This document shows positions 19,196 through 28,728 of a stretch of 64,000 nucleotides of DNA, in pieces. Source of the stretch: Luteibacter sp. OK325 (GTDB lineage: Bacteria; Pseudomonadota; Gammaproteobacteria; Xanthomonadales; Rhodanobacteraceae). A program made the translations under genes and the position numbers. Every line of letters starts with the position of its first letter. The stretch's first letter is position 1. The stretch lies in the NCBI RefSeq assembly GCF_003050935.1, contig NZ_QAOX01000001.1, positions 806,001-870,000 on the forward strand, read 5' to 3'. Under the pieces are notes generated by a model that saw nothing but the letters and a program-made list of their open reading frames with translations, ran no database searches and was not told where the DNA came from.

Positions 19196-20173
19196 TCAAC
19201 CCGCATTCCTCGTACGCCGGCGCACCTCGTAGGCACCCAGGGCGATCGACGCCAGCACGAACGGGCCAAGGCCGTAGATCGCGCGGTACGCGAGGAGCGC
19301 GGCGAGAACCGGTGCACGCTGTTCCTGCGGGAACGCCGCAAGTGTGATCGCCTCGAACGCGCCGATACCGCCGGGAGTATTGCTGACGATGCCGGCGAGG
19401 ATCGCCCCCACGTAGATCGGCGCGAAGTCGAGGAAGCTCCCCGCGATGTCGGTCGGCAGGAGCAGGTACATGGCCGTGATCGCGCCGACCATCTCGATCA
19501 CACCGAGAACGATCTGCGCGCCGGCCGAACGGGCGGAGGGCACCGGCGTGGTGAACTTCCACATCTGCAGTTCGTCGTGCTTGCCGGCCAGCCAGCGCAA
19601 CAGGAGGACGAAGAGGATGATCAGCGACAAACCGAGCCACCGACCCCAGCCATGGGCGATGGCCGGCTCCAGCATTAAGGCGATGGCGGTGACGGCGGCA
19701 AAGCCCATGCCCACCGCGAAGCCGACCAGGCCGACCACGCGCGCAACGTCCGGAGCGCCGACGCCTTGCGTGGATAGCATGCGGTAACGCAACGCGGTCC
19801 CGGTAATCGCATGGAAGCCGAGTGCGTTGCAGATGGCGTGCGTGGTCACTCCGGAGAAGACCTTCATCCGCATCGTCACTTTGCCCGGCACAACGGTTTC
19901 CACGGCAAACACGTCATAAGCGGTGAGGCAGGCCCAGCTGACCAGGGTCGCCAGGATCGAGCCACCGACATGCCAGCGTGGAATCCGTTCGATCGCGGCA
20001 AGCACGTCGTGCCAGGCCATCCTTGCGATATAGCGATGCAACAGGAAGATCGCGCCACCGACGATGGCGGCGGTGAGCAGGTACTTGATGGCGTGGGTCG
20101 CGATGACCCTGCCGCCTTGTTTGTCATGCCCTGCCGTCACTACTGTCGCCTGTCTCGCCGGGTGGTCACTCAC
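19196..20173 (-). CDS. YbhN/MprF-N-like integral membrane protein
   Basis: A 325-residue polytopic membrane protein of the lysylphosphatidylglycerol synthase transmembrane family (UPF0104/YbhN), with about 8 helices and the signature SNTPGGIGAFEAI. It corresponds to the flippase half of MprF without the aminoacyl transferase half, so it may move a lipid but cannot make lysyl-PG. The start is GTG; 12 bases separate it from modC. Its place in a molybdate operon is unexpected and may reflect simple co-transcription. Confidence 0.8.
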   Translation of the reverse strand: MSDHPARQATVVTAGHDKQGGRVIATHAIKYLLTAAIVGGAIFLLHRYIARMAWHDVLAAIERIPRWHVGGSILATLVSWACLTAYDVFAVETVVPGKVTMRMKVFSGVTTHAICNALGFHAITGTALRYRMLSTQGVGAPDVARVVGLVGFAVGMGFAAVTAIALMLEPAIAHGWGRWLGLSLIILFVLLLRWLAGKHDELQMWKFTTPVPSARSAGAQIVLGVIEMVGAITAMYLLLPTDIAGSFLDFAPIYVGAILAGIVSNTPGGIGAFEAITLAAFPQEQRAPVLAALLAYRAIYGLGPFVLASIALGAYEVRRRTRNAG

Positions 20174-20185
20174 GAAAGGCGGGCA

Positions 20186-20878
20186 TCATCCCACGAGCGG
20201 GGGACGGTCGGGGGTGCCCACCACCCGGCCATCGCGGATCTCGAAGGTGTGGCCGTCGAGCGCCTCGACGTCGGCCGGGTCGTGGGTGATCACCATGAGC
20301 TGGAGGTCGAGGCGCGCCTGCAGTGCCATCAGTTCGCTGCGCATGCGGCCACGCAACGCGGGATCGAGCGCCGCGAACGGCTCGTCGAGAACGACGATGC
20401 GCGGCCCGGACACCAACGCCCGCGCCAGCGCCACGCGCTGCCTCTGTCCACCCGAAATGCGCGACGGGTAACTGTCGGCGACATTGCCCAACTCGAAGCT
20501 GTCGACCCACCGGCGCACGCGCTCGTCGTGTCGGCGCCGTCGAGGATTCAGCCAGCCACGGTCCAGGCCGAAGCCAATGTTCTGCGCCACGGTGAGGTGC
20601 GGGAACAGGGCGTAGTCCTGGTACACATAGGCCACTTCGCGCATTCGCGTGGGCAGGTCGATACGGGCCGCCGAATCGTAGAGAACGCGCCCATCGACGA
20701 GCACATGACCGGTATCCGGCGTGAGCAGGCCGGCCACGGCGCGAAGTGTCAGGCTCTTGCCCGAGCCCGACGGCCCGAACAGCACGACCCGTCGCTGTTG
20801 CGACACGATGGCCACATCGAGCTCGAAGTGACGATCGTCCGAGCGCAGTGTCTTGCGGATCGCGATATCCACGCTCAT
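20186..20878 (-). CDS. modC: Molybdate ABC transporter ATPase (short form)
   Basis: A 230-residue ABC ATPase with Walker A GPSGSGKS, Q-loop VYQDYALFPHLT, signature ISGGQRQR, Walker B IVVLDEPF and switch ITHD. It powers molybdate uptake by ModB. The protein ends soon after the ATPase fold (RDGRVVGTPDRPP) and so lacks the C-terminal Mop/TOBE domain that binds molybdate in E. coli ModC (about 350 residues). The ATG at 20878 overlaps the modB stop as ATGA; 12 extra upstream codons of open frame were rejected for this reason. Confidence 0.88.
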   Translation of the reverse strand: MSVDIAIRKTLRSDDRHFELDVAIVSQQRRVVLFGPSGSGKSLTLRAVAGLLTPDTGHVLVDGRVLYDSAARIDLPTRMREVAYVYQDYALFPHLTVAQNIGFGLDRGWLNPRRRRHDERVRRWVDSFELGNVADSYPSRISGGQRQRVALARALVSGPRIVVLDEPFAALDPALRGRMRSELMALQARLDLQLMVITHDPADVEALDGHTFEIRDGRVVGTPDRPPLVG

Positions 20879-21549
20879 GGGCGCGACCGCCGCAGGTGGT
20901 CCGGCGCCAGCCATCCGGCAAGCAGCAAGGCGATCACACAGGTTACCGAGGTCACGGCGACCATGATGCCAGCGGTGGTGTCGTCACCCGATTGCACGGC
21001 GGCATAGATCGCCACCGACAGCGTCTGCGTACGGCCCGGCAGGTTCCCGGCGATCATCAGGGTGGCACCGAATTCACCGAGCGCCCGCGCGAAGGCAAGC
21101 AGCGCGCCTGCCGTAATGCCGCGTGCGGCCAGGGGCAGGGAGACCCGGAAGAACACGGCGGCCTCGCGCAGCCCAAGCACGCGCGCGGCACTCTCCAACT
21201 GGGGGTCCACCGCTTCGAAGGCCGCCCGCGCGGCTTTCTGCACCAGGGGAAAAGCCACCAGGGTCGAGGCGATCACCGCTCCTTGCCAGGTAAACACCAG
21301 TTCGATGCCAAGCCGATCCAGCCATGCGCCGAAAACGCCGCGTCGGCCCAGAAGCACGAGCAGGTAATAACCCAGGACCGTCGGCGGCAGGACCAGCGGC
21401 AGGGTGAGGATCGAATCGACCACCTCACGCGCAGGTGAGCGCCAGCGCGACAACCCAAAGGCTACGGCCACACCCAACACGAGGTTGATGGCAGTCGCCC
21501 ACAGCGCGACCTTGAGGGTGAGCGCGAGCGGTACCCAGATCGCGCCCAC
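20875..21549 (-). CDS. modB: Molybdate ABC transporter permease
   Basis: A 224-residue inner membrane permease with about 5-6 helices and the coupling-helix EAA motif near VLGLREAAVFFRVSLPLAARGITAGALLAFARALGEFGAT, characteristic of ModB. The start is GTG, 6 bases after the modA stop. It forms the channel of the ModABC importer. Confidence 0.9.
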   Translation of the reverse strand: MGAIWVPLALTLKVALWATAINLVLGVAVAFGLSRWRSPAREVVDSILTLPLVLPPTVLGYYLLVLLGRRGVFGAWLDRLGIELVFTWQGAVIASTLVAFPLVQKAARAAFEAVDPQLESAARVLGLREAAVFFRVSLPLAARGITAGALLAFARALGEFGATLMIAGNLPGRTQTLSVAIYAAVQSGDDTTAGIMVAVTSVTCVIALLLAGWLAPDHLRRSRP

Positions 21550-21555
21550 GAGGCC

Positions 21556-22302
21556 TCAGGGTGCCTGGAAGCCGAACCCGGCCAGAATGCCGCGCCCCTG
21601 GGTCGACAGCACGAAGGTTTCGAAGGAAGCGGCTTCCTTCGCCTGCTTCGATCCGGCGACGACGGCGATCGGGTAGGTAATCGGCTTAGGCGTCGGCACC
21701 GTGGCGGCGATGTCGACCTTGTCCTTCATGATGGCCGCGTCCGTTGCGAAGACAAATCCGGCATCGACCTCACCACGTGCCACGTAGTCGAGGCTCTGCC
21801 GGACGTTCTGCGCCAGCACGCCCTTGGCTGAGACGGCGTCCCACAGGCCCTGCTGCTCGAGGGCCGCCTTGGTATATCGGCCCACCGGCACTGAGGCGGG
21901 GTCACCATAGGCCACGCGCTTCACGGTGTCGGCCTTGAGGTCGACCGGCGCGGTCACCTGCGTCTTGCTGCCTTTGGGCACGATCAGGACCAGGCGGTTG
22001 GTGGCGAAGTCCTGGCGAGTGGCGGGGTCGATCGCCTTCGCCGCCACGGCCTTGTCCATGGCGGTCTCATCCGCGGAGGCGAACACATCGGCCGGCGCGC
22101 CGCTGGCGATCTGGCGACGCAGGACGTCGGACGCGGCGAAATTGAGCACGACATGGGTGCCCGGATGCTTCGCCTCATAGGCTTTGCCGACGGCCTGGAA
22201 GGCGTCGGTCAGGCTGGAGGCTGCCGATACGACCAGGTCGGCGGCCGCAGCACCGCCCGAACCGACGAGGAGGATGAGCGCAACGAGCGGACGAAGGCGC
22301 AT
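21556..22302 (-). CDS. modA: Periplasmic molybdate-binding protein
   Basis: A 248-residue solute-binding protein: a signal peptide (MRLRPLVALILLVGSGGAAAA) then DLVVSAASSLTDAFQAVGKAY, NFAASDVLRRQIASGAPADVF and AYGDPASVPVGRY, all typical ModA segments. It delivers molybdate (or tungstate) to ModBC. The ATG at 22302 has AAGGA before it; the open frame extends 15 codons further without support. It is the first gene of a run modA-modB-modC-ybhN-like-hydrolase on the minus strand. No ModE site was recognised upstream. Confidence 0.92.
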   Translation of the reverse strand: MRLRPLVALILLVGSGGAAAADLVVSAASSLTDAFQAVGKAYEAKHPGTHVVLNFAASDVLRRQIASGAPADVFASADETAMDKAVAAKAIDPATRQDFATNRLVLIVPKGSKTQVTAPVDLKADTVKRVAYGDPASVPVGRYTKAALEQQGLWDAVSAKGVLAQNVRQSLDYVARGEVDAGFVFATDAAIMKDKVDIAATVPTPKPITYPIAVVAGSKQAKEAASFETFVLSTQGRGILAGFGFQAP

Positions 22303-22368
22303 GGGGTCGGTCCTTGGCGGAAGGTTTCGCAATATAGGTAGGCCCACGCCGCAGGGTCAACGATCCCC

Positions 22369-24471
22369 TTACCCTGCGGCGAGGACCACGAAGCTGCGCG
22401 GCGGCGCTATCAGCTTGCCGTCCTCGGCCGGCGTATCGACAGACAGGTCGAGGTCGGTGGAGAAGGCCACGGTCCATGCACCCTGCGGCAGCGTGAACTC
22501 CACCCCGCCGTCGAACGCGTTGACCAGGATAAGCACCGTCTGGTCGTTGCCGTGTTCGCGCACACCCGAGGCCTGGCTGCGTCCATCCAGGAGAATGCCG
22601 ATGGAGCGTGCCCGCGGGTCCTCCCAATGCTCCGGCTGCATCTCGCCACCGCCAGGATTGAGCCAGACGATATCGCGCACCTCGGCCACGTCGTCATAGC
22701 GGCCGTCGAGAAAGCGGCCGCGACGCAGGATAGGAAAGCGGTCACGGAGGGCGACCAGGTCGCGGACCGCGGTGGCCAGACCGCCCTGGGTAGGATCGTC
22801 GCTCCAGTCGATCCAGCTGATCTCGTTGTCCTGGCAGTAGGCATTGTTGTTGCCCTGCTGCGTGTTGCCGCGCTCGTCGCCGGCCAGCAGCATCGGCGTG
22901 CCCTGGGCGAGGAAGAGCGTGGCGAGCAGGTTGCGCGACTGTCGCTGGCGCATGGCACGAATGCCGGCGTCCTTCGTGTTGCCTTCGGCACCGTGGTTGA
23001 ACGAATGATTGTTGCTGGAGCCGTCCTGGTTATTCTCGCCGTTCGCCTCGTTGTGCTTGTCGTTGTAGCTGACCAGGTCGCGCAGCGTGAAGCCGTCGTG
23101 CGCGGTGATGAAATTGAGTGACGCGTACGGGCGGCGGCCGCGCTTGTCGAAGAGGTCCGCCGAGCCGGTGAAGCGCCGTGCGAACTCGGCCAGTTTGCCG
23201 CCCTCACCTTTCCAGAAAGCGCGCACGGTGTCGCGAAACTTGTCGTTCCATTCCACCCAGCCCGGCGGAAACTCGCCGACCTGATAGCCGCCGGGACCGC
23301 AATCCCAGGGCTCGGCAATCAGCTTCACCTGGTTGAGCACGGGATCCTGCGTACAGGAATCTAGGAAGCCGCCGTTCTCGTCGAACCCGTAGGGCTCGCG
23401 CCCGAGAATGGTGGCGAGGTCGAAGCGGAAGCCATCGACGTTCATTTCGGTCGCCCAGTAGCGCAGCGAATCGTTGACCATCTGCAGCACGCGCGCGTTG
23501 CTGAGGTTCACCGTGTTACCGGTGCCGGTGTCGTTGATGTAATACCGCTTGTCTTCGGCCAGGCGGTAATAGCTGGCGTTGTCGATGCCCTTGAACGAGA
23601 GCGTCGGACCCATCTCGTTACCTTCGGCCGTGTGGTTGTAGACCACGTCGAGGATCACTTCGAGCCCTGCCCGGTGGAATGCGGCGACCATGTCCTTGAA
23701 CTCGCGGGGATCGCCACCGGACATGTATCGCGTTTTCAGCGCGAAGAAGCCGATGCTGTTGTAGCCCCAGTAGTTGCGCAGGTTCTTCTCCTGCAGGTAG
23801 TGGTCGTCGAGATAGGCATGCACGGGAAGCAGCTCGACCGATGTCACGCCAAGCCCGCGGATGTAGTCGACGACCGCCGGCGTGGCCATGCCGGCAAAGG
23901 TGCCGCGCAGGCGTTCGGGAACGTCGGGGTGCCGCATGGTGAAGCCGCGTACATGCGTCTCGTAGATCGCCGTGCGGGTCCACGGGACCGATGGCTTGCC
24001 GTGCTCCACCCACTTGTAGGATGGATCGATCACCATCGCCTTGGGCATGAACGGGGCGCTGTCACGCTCGTCGAAACTCAGGTCGCCATCGGGATGGCCA
24101 ACCGTATAACCGTAGAGCTCGTCGGCCCAGGTCAGGTCGCCGACGATCTGTTTCGCGTAGGGATCGAGCAGGAGCTTGTTGGGGTTGAAGCGGTGGCCGT
24201 TTTCCGGCTCGTACGGTCCGTGGACACGGTAGCCATACAGCTGGCCGGGGCCCACGCCCGGGACATAGCCGTGCCAGACCTCGTCGGTATATTCGGGCAG
24301 GTCGATGCGCCCGGTTTCGATGCCGCCTTCGTCATAAAAGCACACTTCCACACGGGTGCCGTGTGCGGTGAACAGCGAGAAGTTCGTGCCCTTGCCGTCC
24401 CACGTGGCGCCGCGCGGAAAGGGGGAGCCTTCGCGCACAGGGGAGGCGGCATCGTAACGGGCATCAGGCAT
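22369..24471 (-). CDS. glgX: Glycogen debranching enzyme
   Basis: A 700-residue GH13 isoamylase-type enzyme that cleaves alpha-1,6 branches of glycogen or limit dextrin. An N-terminal CBM48 domain (SPFPRGATWDGKGTNFSLFT) precedes the catalytic barrel. The catalytic nucleophile is in VDGFRFDLATILGRE, the acid/base in KLIAEPWDCGPGGYQVG and the third carboxylate in TAHDGFTLRDLVSYN. The open frame continues 83 codons upstream, but family alignment starts near the ATG at 24471; its ribosome binding site is weak. It is separated from modA by 66 bases and divergent from the efflux operon. No other glycogen gene is in the window. Confidence 0.93.
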   Translation of the reverse strand: MPDARYDAASPVREGSPFPRGATWDGKGTNFSLFTAHGTRVEVCFYDEGGIETGRIDLPEYTDEVWHGYVPGVGPGQLYGYRVHGPYEPENGHRFNPNKLLLDPYAKQIVGDLTWADELYGYTVGHPDGDLSFDERDSAPFMPKAMVIDPSYKWVEHGKPSVPWTRTAIYETHVRGFTMRHPDVPERLRGTFAGMATPAVVDYIRGLGVTSVELLPVHAYLDDHYLQEKNLRNYWGYNSIGFFALKTRYMSGGDPREFKDMVAAFHRAGLEVILDVVYNHTAEGNEMGPTLSFKGIDNASYYRLAEDKRYYINDTGTGNTVNLSNARVLQMVNDSLRYWATEMNVDGFRFDLATILGREPYGFDENGGFLDSCTQDPVLNQVKLIAEPWDCGPGGYQVGEFPPGWVEWNDKFRDTVRAFWKGEGGKLAEFARRFTGSADLFDKRGRRPYASLNFITAHDGFTLRDLVSYNDKHNEANGENNQDGSSNNHSFNHGAEGNTKDAGIRAMRQRQSRNLLATLFLAQGTPMLLAGDERGNTQQGNNNAYCQDNEISWIDWSDDPTQGGLATAVRDLVALRDRFPILRRGRFLDGRYDDVAEVRDIVWLNPGGGEMQPEHWEDPRARSIGILLDGRSQASGVREHGNDQTVLILVNAFDGGVEFTLPQGAWTVAFSTDLDLSVDTPAEDGKLIAPPRSFVVLAAG

Positions 24472-24625
24472 GGAAGTAGTCTCGTGGCGGCTCGACAGCA
24501 TGGCCATCGGGGCGAAAGGAAAACGTGAGGACCGACCCGGATCGTGCCCGCTCCCGCACGATTCGCCAAGCAAGTTGACGGGGGCGGTGGCAGCGTGACG
24601 CCGTGTCCGTGGAGGAAAGGCAGGA

Positions 24626-25621
24626 ATGAAACACGCGTTGCGCATCATCGGAGGCCTGCTGGTGGTCGGCACGATCGTCATCGTGCTGTTCTTCTGGCTC
24701 GACCGCACCGAAACCACCACCGACGCCTATATCACCGGACGCCTTCATCCGATCGCCCCGCGGGTCACTGGCACCGTGGTCGCCCTGCACGTGGACGATA
24801 ACCAGCACGTCAAGGCGGGCGAGGTATTACTGGAACTGGACACCCGCGACTTCGATGTCAGGGTGGAACAGGCGCGTGCCGAGATCGACCGGGCCAAGGG
24901 GCAGGTGGCCAGCGCCGACGCCCAGATCGTCGAAGCCAACGCCTCGATCGTGGCCGCCCAGGCCAGCGTGGAGAAGACCGTCCTCGACCTGAAGCGCGCC
25001 AGCGAGCTGGTCAATGAAACGCCCCGCGGCGTTTCCCAACAGGAATACGACGCGGCCAAGGCAGCGTCCGACTCCGCGCGGGCGAACAAGGCGAGTGCGG
25101 ACGCACGCAAGGTCGCCGCGACGGCCGCGAGCGAGTCGGCCCGGGCGCAGGTGGCCACTGCCGAAGCCTCATTGCACGACGCCAACCTGGCCTACGGCTA
25201 TACCAAGGTACTGGCTCCGGTCAGCGGCTACGTCGGGCGGCGGTCGGTCGAGGTGGGCGCACGCGTCAACGCAGGCCAGACCCTGCTTTCGATCGTCTCC
25301 GACCAGGTGTGGGTCGTGGCCAACTTCAAGGAGACCCAGCTGCATGGCATGAAGCGGGGCACCGAAGCCCGGATGACCATCGACGCACTTCCGGACCTCA
25401 CCTTCATCGGTCATGTGGACAGCCTCTCGCCCGCCTCGGGCTCGCAGTTCGCACTACTGCCGCCGGACAACGCCACCGGCAACTTTACCAAGGTGGTCCA
25501 GCGCGTTCCGGTGAAGATCCTGTTCACCGACGATGACCTGCGCCGCTACCGGGAACGGCTGGCTCCCGGGCTATCGACCATCGTCAAGATCCGTGTGCCA
25601 GAAGACGGAACCGGGTTATGA
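24626..25621 (+). CDS. EmrA/HlyD-type membrane fusion protein, pump 1
   Basis: A 331-residue periplasmic adaptor with one N-terminal anchor helix (about 7-26), a biotinyl-lipoyl half motif (VAPRV-type TGTVVALHVDDNQHVKAGEVLLELD), an Ala-rich coiled-coil hairpin (about 75-185), the second lipoyl half (APVSGYVGRRSVEVG) and the FKETQLHGMKRG barrel region typical of EmrA. It bridges the inner-membrane transporter and the outer membrane channel. GGAGGAAAGG precedes the ATG. It is the first gene of a three-gene overlapping operon. Confidence 0.9.
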   Translation: MKHALRIIGGLLVVGTIVIVLFFWLDRTETTTDAYITGRLHPIAPRVTGTVVALHVDDNQHVKAGEVLLELDTRDFDVRVEQARAEIDRAKGQVASADAQIVEANASIVAAQASVEKTVLDLKRASELVNETPRGVSQQEYDAAKAASDSARANKASADARKVAATAASESARAQVATAEASLHDANLAYGYTKVLAPVSGYVGRRSVEVGARVNAGQTLLSIVSDQVWVVANFKETQLHGMKRGTEARMTIDALPDLTFIGHVDSLSPASGSQFALLPPDNATGNFTKVVQRVPVKILFTDDDLRRYRERLAPGLSTIVKIRVPEDGTGL

Positions 25622-27045
25622 CATCGCGGGCGCTCGTGCTGGCGTTACTCTCCACCTGCCTGGGCGGCTGCGTGCTGGGCCCCGATTACCAGCGGCCGGA
25701 TACCCCGGCGCCGCACGCCTGGAAACAGGCTCCGGCCGACACTGCGCCACTCCCGGACGCCTGGTGGAACCTGTTTGGCGACGACGAGCTTGGTCGGCAC
25801 GTGACCGCCACCCTCGCCGCCAACCAGGACCTTGCCGGGGCGCTGGCCCGCTTCGACCAGAGCCGGGCCTTGCTTGGTGTCGCGCGGGCGGATGAATTCC
25901 CGGACGTGTCGTTTGGACCCGGCTACTCGCGGGGCCGTACCTCCGGAACGGTCGCCAACCGGTTCCCGTACCTCGAGACCACGGTGTGGCAGGCACCTGT
26001 CGAAGTCGCCTATGAAGTGGATCTGTGGGGTCGCGTAAGGCGCAGCGTGGAGGCAGCGGGCGCCGAGATGCAGGGCAGTGCCGACGCGATTGCCGCGGTG
26101 CGCCTGAGCCTTGCCGCATCCACGGTGTCGACCTATCTGTCCTTGCGCAGCAGCGATCGCGAGATCGACATCCTTTCACGCACCGTCGGCCTGCGCGAGG
26201 ACGAACTCAGCCTTGCCGATCGACGAGCGCGCGCCGGCGTCGTGAGCGACCTGGACGTGCTGCGCGCCCGCGCCGAACTGAGCCAGACACGTGCCGACCT
26301 CGCCGACGCGCGTCGACGCCGTGACAACCTCGAGCACGCGCTCGCTGTTCTCGAAGCACGCAACGCGGCGGATTTCACCGTGGCGCCCGTCACGTGGACG
26401 CCCAACGTGCCCGACGTGCCTGCAGGCCTTCCTTCGACCTTGCTGGAGCGGCGCCCCGATGTCGCCAGCGACGAGCGCGCCCTGGCCGCCGCTAGCGCAC
26501 GAATTGGCGTGGCCAGGACAGCATTCTTTCCTTCGGTGAGTCTCACGGCGACGGGGGGACTGGCCAGCGGCCGGCTGGGCGATTTCACTAGCAGCGACAG
26601 CCAGATCTGGTCGATCGGTCCGGTCGTTAATCTGCCGATTTTCGAAGGCGGGCGCAATCGTTCACGCCTGGAAGCTGCGGAAGCCGCCTACCGCGGCGCG
26701 GAGGCCAAATGGCGCCAGACCGGCATCACTGCCTTTCGGGAAGTACAGGACGCACTGGCCGATACCACATGGTTGCGTGAGCGCGGCGCCGCACTGGATG
26801 CCACCGTCGATGCGTCAACGGCAGCGGCGAAGCTTTCCCGATCACGCTACGACCGCGGCCTGGCCGGCTATTTCGAGGTGGTGGATTCCGAACGCCAGGC
26901 GCTTGGCAGCCAGCGCGCCGTCGTCGAGAACGACCAGCAGCGACTTCTCGCCGCCGTCTCGCTGATCAAGGCCCTCGGCGGGGGCTGGAAGGAGGGCGAT
27001 GCGGTGCCACGCCAGCCCGACACCGCTGCGTCCGCCTCGCCATGA
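25618..27045 (+). CDS. Outer membrane efflux lipoprotein (NodT family), pump 1
   Basis: A 475-residue TolC/OprM-like channel. The N-terminus MTSRALVLALLSTCLGGCVL has lipobox LGGC, so it should be lipid-anchored in the outer membrane. Two OEP repeats follow, with GPDYQRPDTPAP, long coiled coils, LLERRPDVASDERALAAASARIGVA and RSRYDRGLAGYFEVVDSER. The ATG overlaps the adaptor stop as ATGA and its own stop overlaps the next start, so the three subunits are translationally coupled. Confidence 0.93.
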   Translation: MTSRALVLALLSTCLGGCVLGPDYQRPDTPAPHAWKQAPADTAPLPDAWWNLFGDDELGRHVTATLAANQDLAGALARFDQSRALLGVARADEFPDVSFGPGYSRGRTSGTVANRFPYLETTVWQAPVEVAYEVDLWGRVRRSVEAAGAEMQGSADAIAAVRLSLAASTVSTYLSLRSSDREIDILSRTVGLREDELSLADRRARAGVVSDLDVLRARAELSQTRADLADARRRRDNLEHALAVLEARNAADFTVAPVTWTPNVPDVPAGLPSTLLERRPDVASDERALAAASARIGVARTAFFPSVSLTATGGLASGRLGDFTSSDSQIWSIGPVVNLPIFEGGRNRSRLEAAEAAYRGAEAKWRQTGITAFREVQDALADTTWLRERGAALDATVDASTAAAKLSRSRYDRGLAGYFEVVDSERQALGSQRAVVENDQQRLLAAVSLIKALGGGWKEGDAVPRQPDTAASASP

Positions 27046-28679
27046 ACGCAACCGCTTCCACGGCAACCGCAGCGCCCGCGCCCCCGGCCAACCTCCCCTG
27101 GCTGGGCATCGTTGCCGTGCTGGTCGGTGCGCTGGCGACCACGCTGACCTCGCGACTCACGTCGATCGGCCTGGCCGATGTGCGCGGGGCCGTCAGCGCC
27201 GGCTTCGACGAAGGCGCGTGGATTCCCACCGCATTCACCGCCTCGCAGATGATGATCGGACCATTGTCGATCTTCCTCGGTCGCGCATTCACGCCACGCC
27301 GCGTGCTCCTGGTCGGGTGCGTCGTCTACGGCGTGGCGTTGTTCCTCATTCCCTTCGCGCCGGACCTGCGCGTGCTGCTCGTGCTGCAATGCCTGGCGGG
27401 GCTCGGGTCCGGCACGTTCATCCCGCTGACGGCCGCTTTCATCCTGACCGCGCTGCCGAAGAGCCTGTGGCCATGGGGCCTGGCCGCGTACGCGATGAAC
27501 ATCGTGCTCGGTCTCAACCTGGCCTCGACCCTCGAAGGCTGGTACGTGGAACACATCACCTGGGACTGGATTTTCTGGCAGAACACCGTCGTCGCCGTCC
27601 CTCTTTTCGTGCTCTATTGGTTCGGGCTACGACGACTGCCGATCGACCGCGACTACCTGCGCAACGGCGACTTCCGCGGCATGCTCATGGGCGCCGCAGG
27701 GTTCACGCTCATCTTCATCGCCCTGGACCAGGGCGATCGCCTTGACTGGTTTTCTTCCACGTTGATCGTCACCCTGCTCGCGCTGGGCGTCATATGCATG
27801 GGCTTGTTTCTTCTCCATGAATCGACGCTCGATACACCTAGCGTGGACTTCGGCCTGCTCGCGCGGCGAAATTTAATCCTGCTGATCGTGCTGGTGCTGG
27901 CGACACGTTTCATGGTTACCGCCAGTAACACGCTGGTCGCGAACTACCTGATCCAGGTGCGCGGCCTGCGTCCGGAAGAGGTCGGCAATGCGGCACTGTG
28001 GGTCGCGCTGCCTCAACTGGTCATCGCGCCGACCGTCGCCTGGCTGCTCAACCGCGTGGATGCGCGTTTCGCGATCGGCACGGGCTTCACCATCGCTGCC
28101 ACGGGCTTTCTTCTGGCCACCGGCATCACCTCCGAATGGACGGAATCGAACTTCAGTCTCGCCCTCCTCCTGCAGGCCATCGGCGAAACACTGGAACTCA
28201 CGGCCGTCATCTACTTCTTCGGCCACCATGTCGGGCCGGCCGATGGCATCACCTTCGGGGCGATCATCCAGACCGCACGCCTGTTCGGCGGGCAATTGGG
28301 AACATCGGTGCTGGTCACGTTCACGCGGAAAGCCGAACAGTTGCACTCGAACCTCATCGGCCAGCATGTCATCGCCGGGGAACCCTTGACCGACGCCCGG
28401 ATCGTCGCCTACACGCAGATTTTCGGCGCATCCACCCAGGGCACCGGAGCGCCCGCGGCGCGAGGGACCGGACTGCTGCTCAGCGCGGTGCGTGGCCAGG
28501 CCTACACCTTGTCGATCCTCGACGGCTTTCTCCTCGCCGCCACGGTCGGCACCGTCGCGGTCCTGCTGGTGCTGTGCCTGCGCGAGCCGCCCGTGCTCGT
28601 CAATCCCGTGGCCGTGCCGCCACTACCGCCACCGGAGGAACGTGACACCGTGTCGCACTCCGTTCACCCCGCTTCGTGA
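27042..28679 (+). CDS. EmrB-type DHA2 MFS multidrug transporter, pump 1
   Basis: A 545-residue drug:proton antiporter with 14 predicted helices, of the DHA2 family that works with EmrA-like adaptors. Segments: DEGAWIPTAFTASQMMIGPLSIFLGRAFTPRR, GLGSGTFIPLTAAF and WYVEHITWDWIFWQNTV. Export substrates are probably hydrophobic drugs or fatty or aromatic acids. No dedicated regulator gene is next to the operon. A hairpin at 28686-28705 follows the stop. Confidence 0.9.
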   Translation: MNATASTATAAPAPPANLPWLGIVAVLVGALATTLTSRLTSIGLADVRGAVSAGFDEGAWIPTAFTASQMMIGPLSIFLGRAFTPRRVLLVGCVVYGVALFLIPFAPDLRVLLVLQCLAGLGSGTFIPLTAAFILTALPKSLWPWGLAAYAMNIVLGLNLASTLEGWYVEHITWDWIFWQNTVVAVPLFVLYWFGLRRLPIDRDYLRNGDFRGMLMGAAGFTLIFIALDQGDRLDWFSSTLIVTLLALGVICMGLFLLHESTLDTPSVDFGLLARRNLILLIVLVLATRFMVTASNTLVANYLIQVRGLRPEEVGNAALWVALPQLVIAPTVAWLLNRVDARFAIGTGFTIAATGFLLATGITSEWTESNFSLALLLQAIGETLELTAVIYFFGHHVGPADGITFGAIIQTARLFGGQLGTSVLVTFTRKAEQLHSNLIGQHVIAGEPLTDARIVAYTQIFGASTQGTGAPAARGTGLLLSAVRGQAYTLSILDGFLLAATVGTVAVLLVLCLREPPVLVNPVAVPPLPPPEERDTVSHSVHPAS

Positions 28680-28685
28680 CATCAT

Positions 28686-28705
28686 CCCTGGACCCACGTC
28701 CAGGG
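28686..28705 (+). terminator. Hairpin after pump 1 operon
   Basis: CCCTGGAC, loop CCAC, GTCCAGGG form a perfect 8-bp stem 6 bases after the stop codon at 28679. There is no T-run, so it may be a weak or Rho-aided terminator, or a transcript-stabilising stem. The DUF2946 gene starts 23 bases later. Confidence 0.5.
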
Positions 28706-28728
28706 TATGAAACATAGGGGACGCCGAC

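Noticed and set aside
19191-19640. N-terminal extension of the beta-lactamase-fold lipoprotein
   Set aside because: Arg-rich translation of the flippase gene in another frame; the lipoprotein signal starts at 19190.
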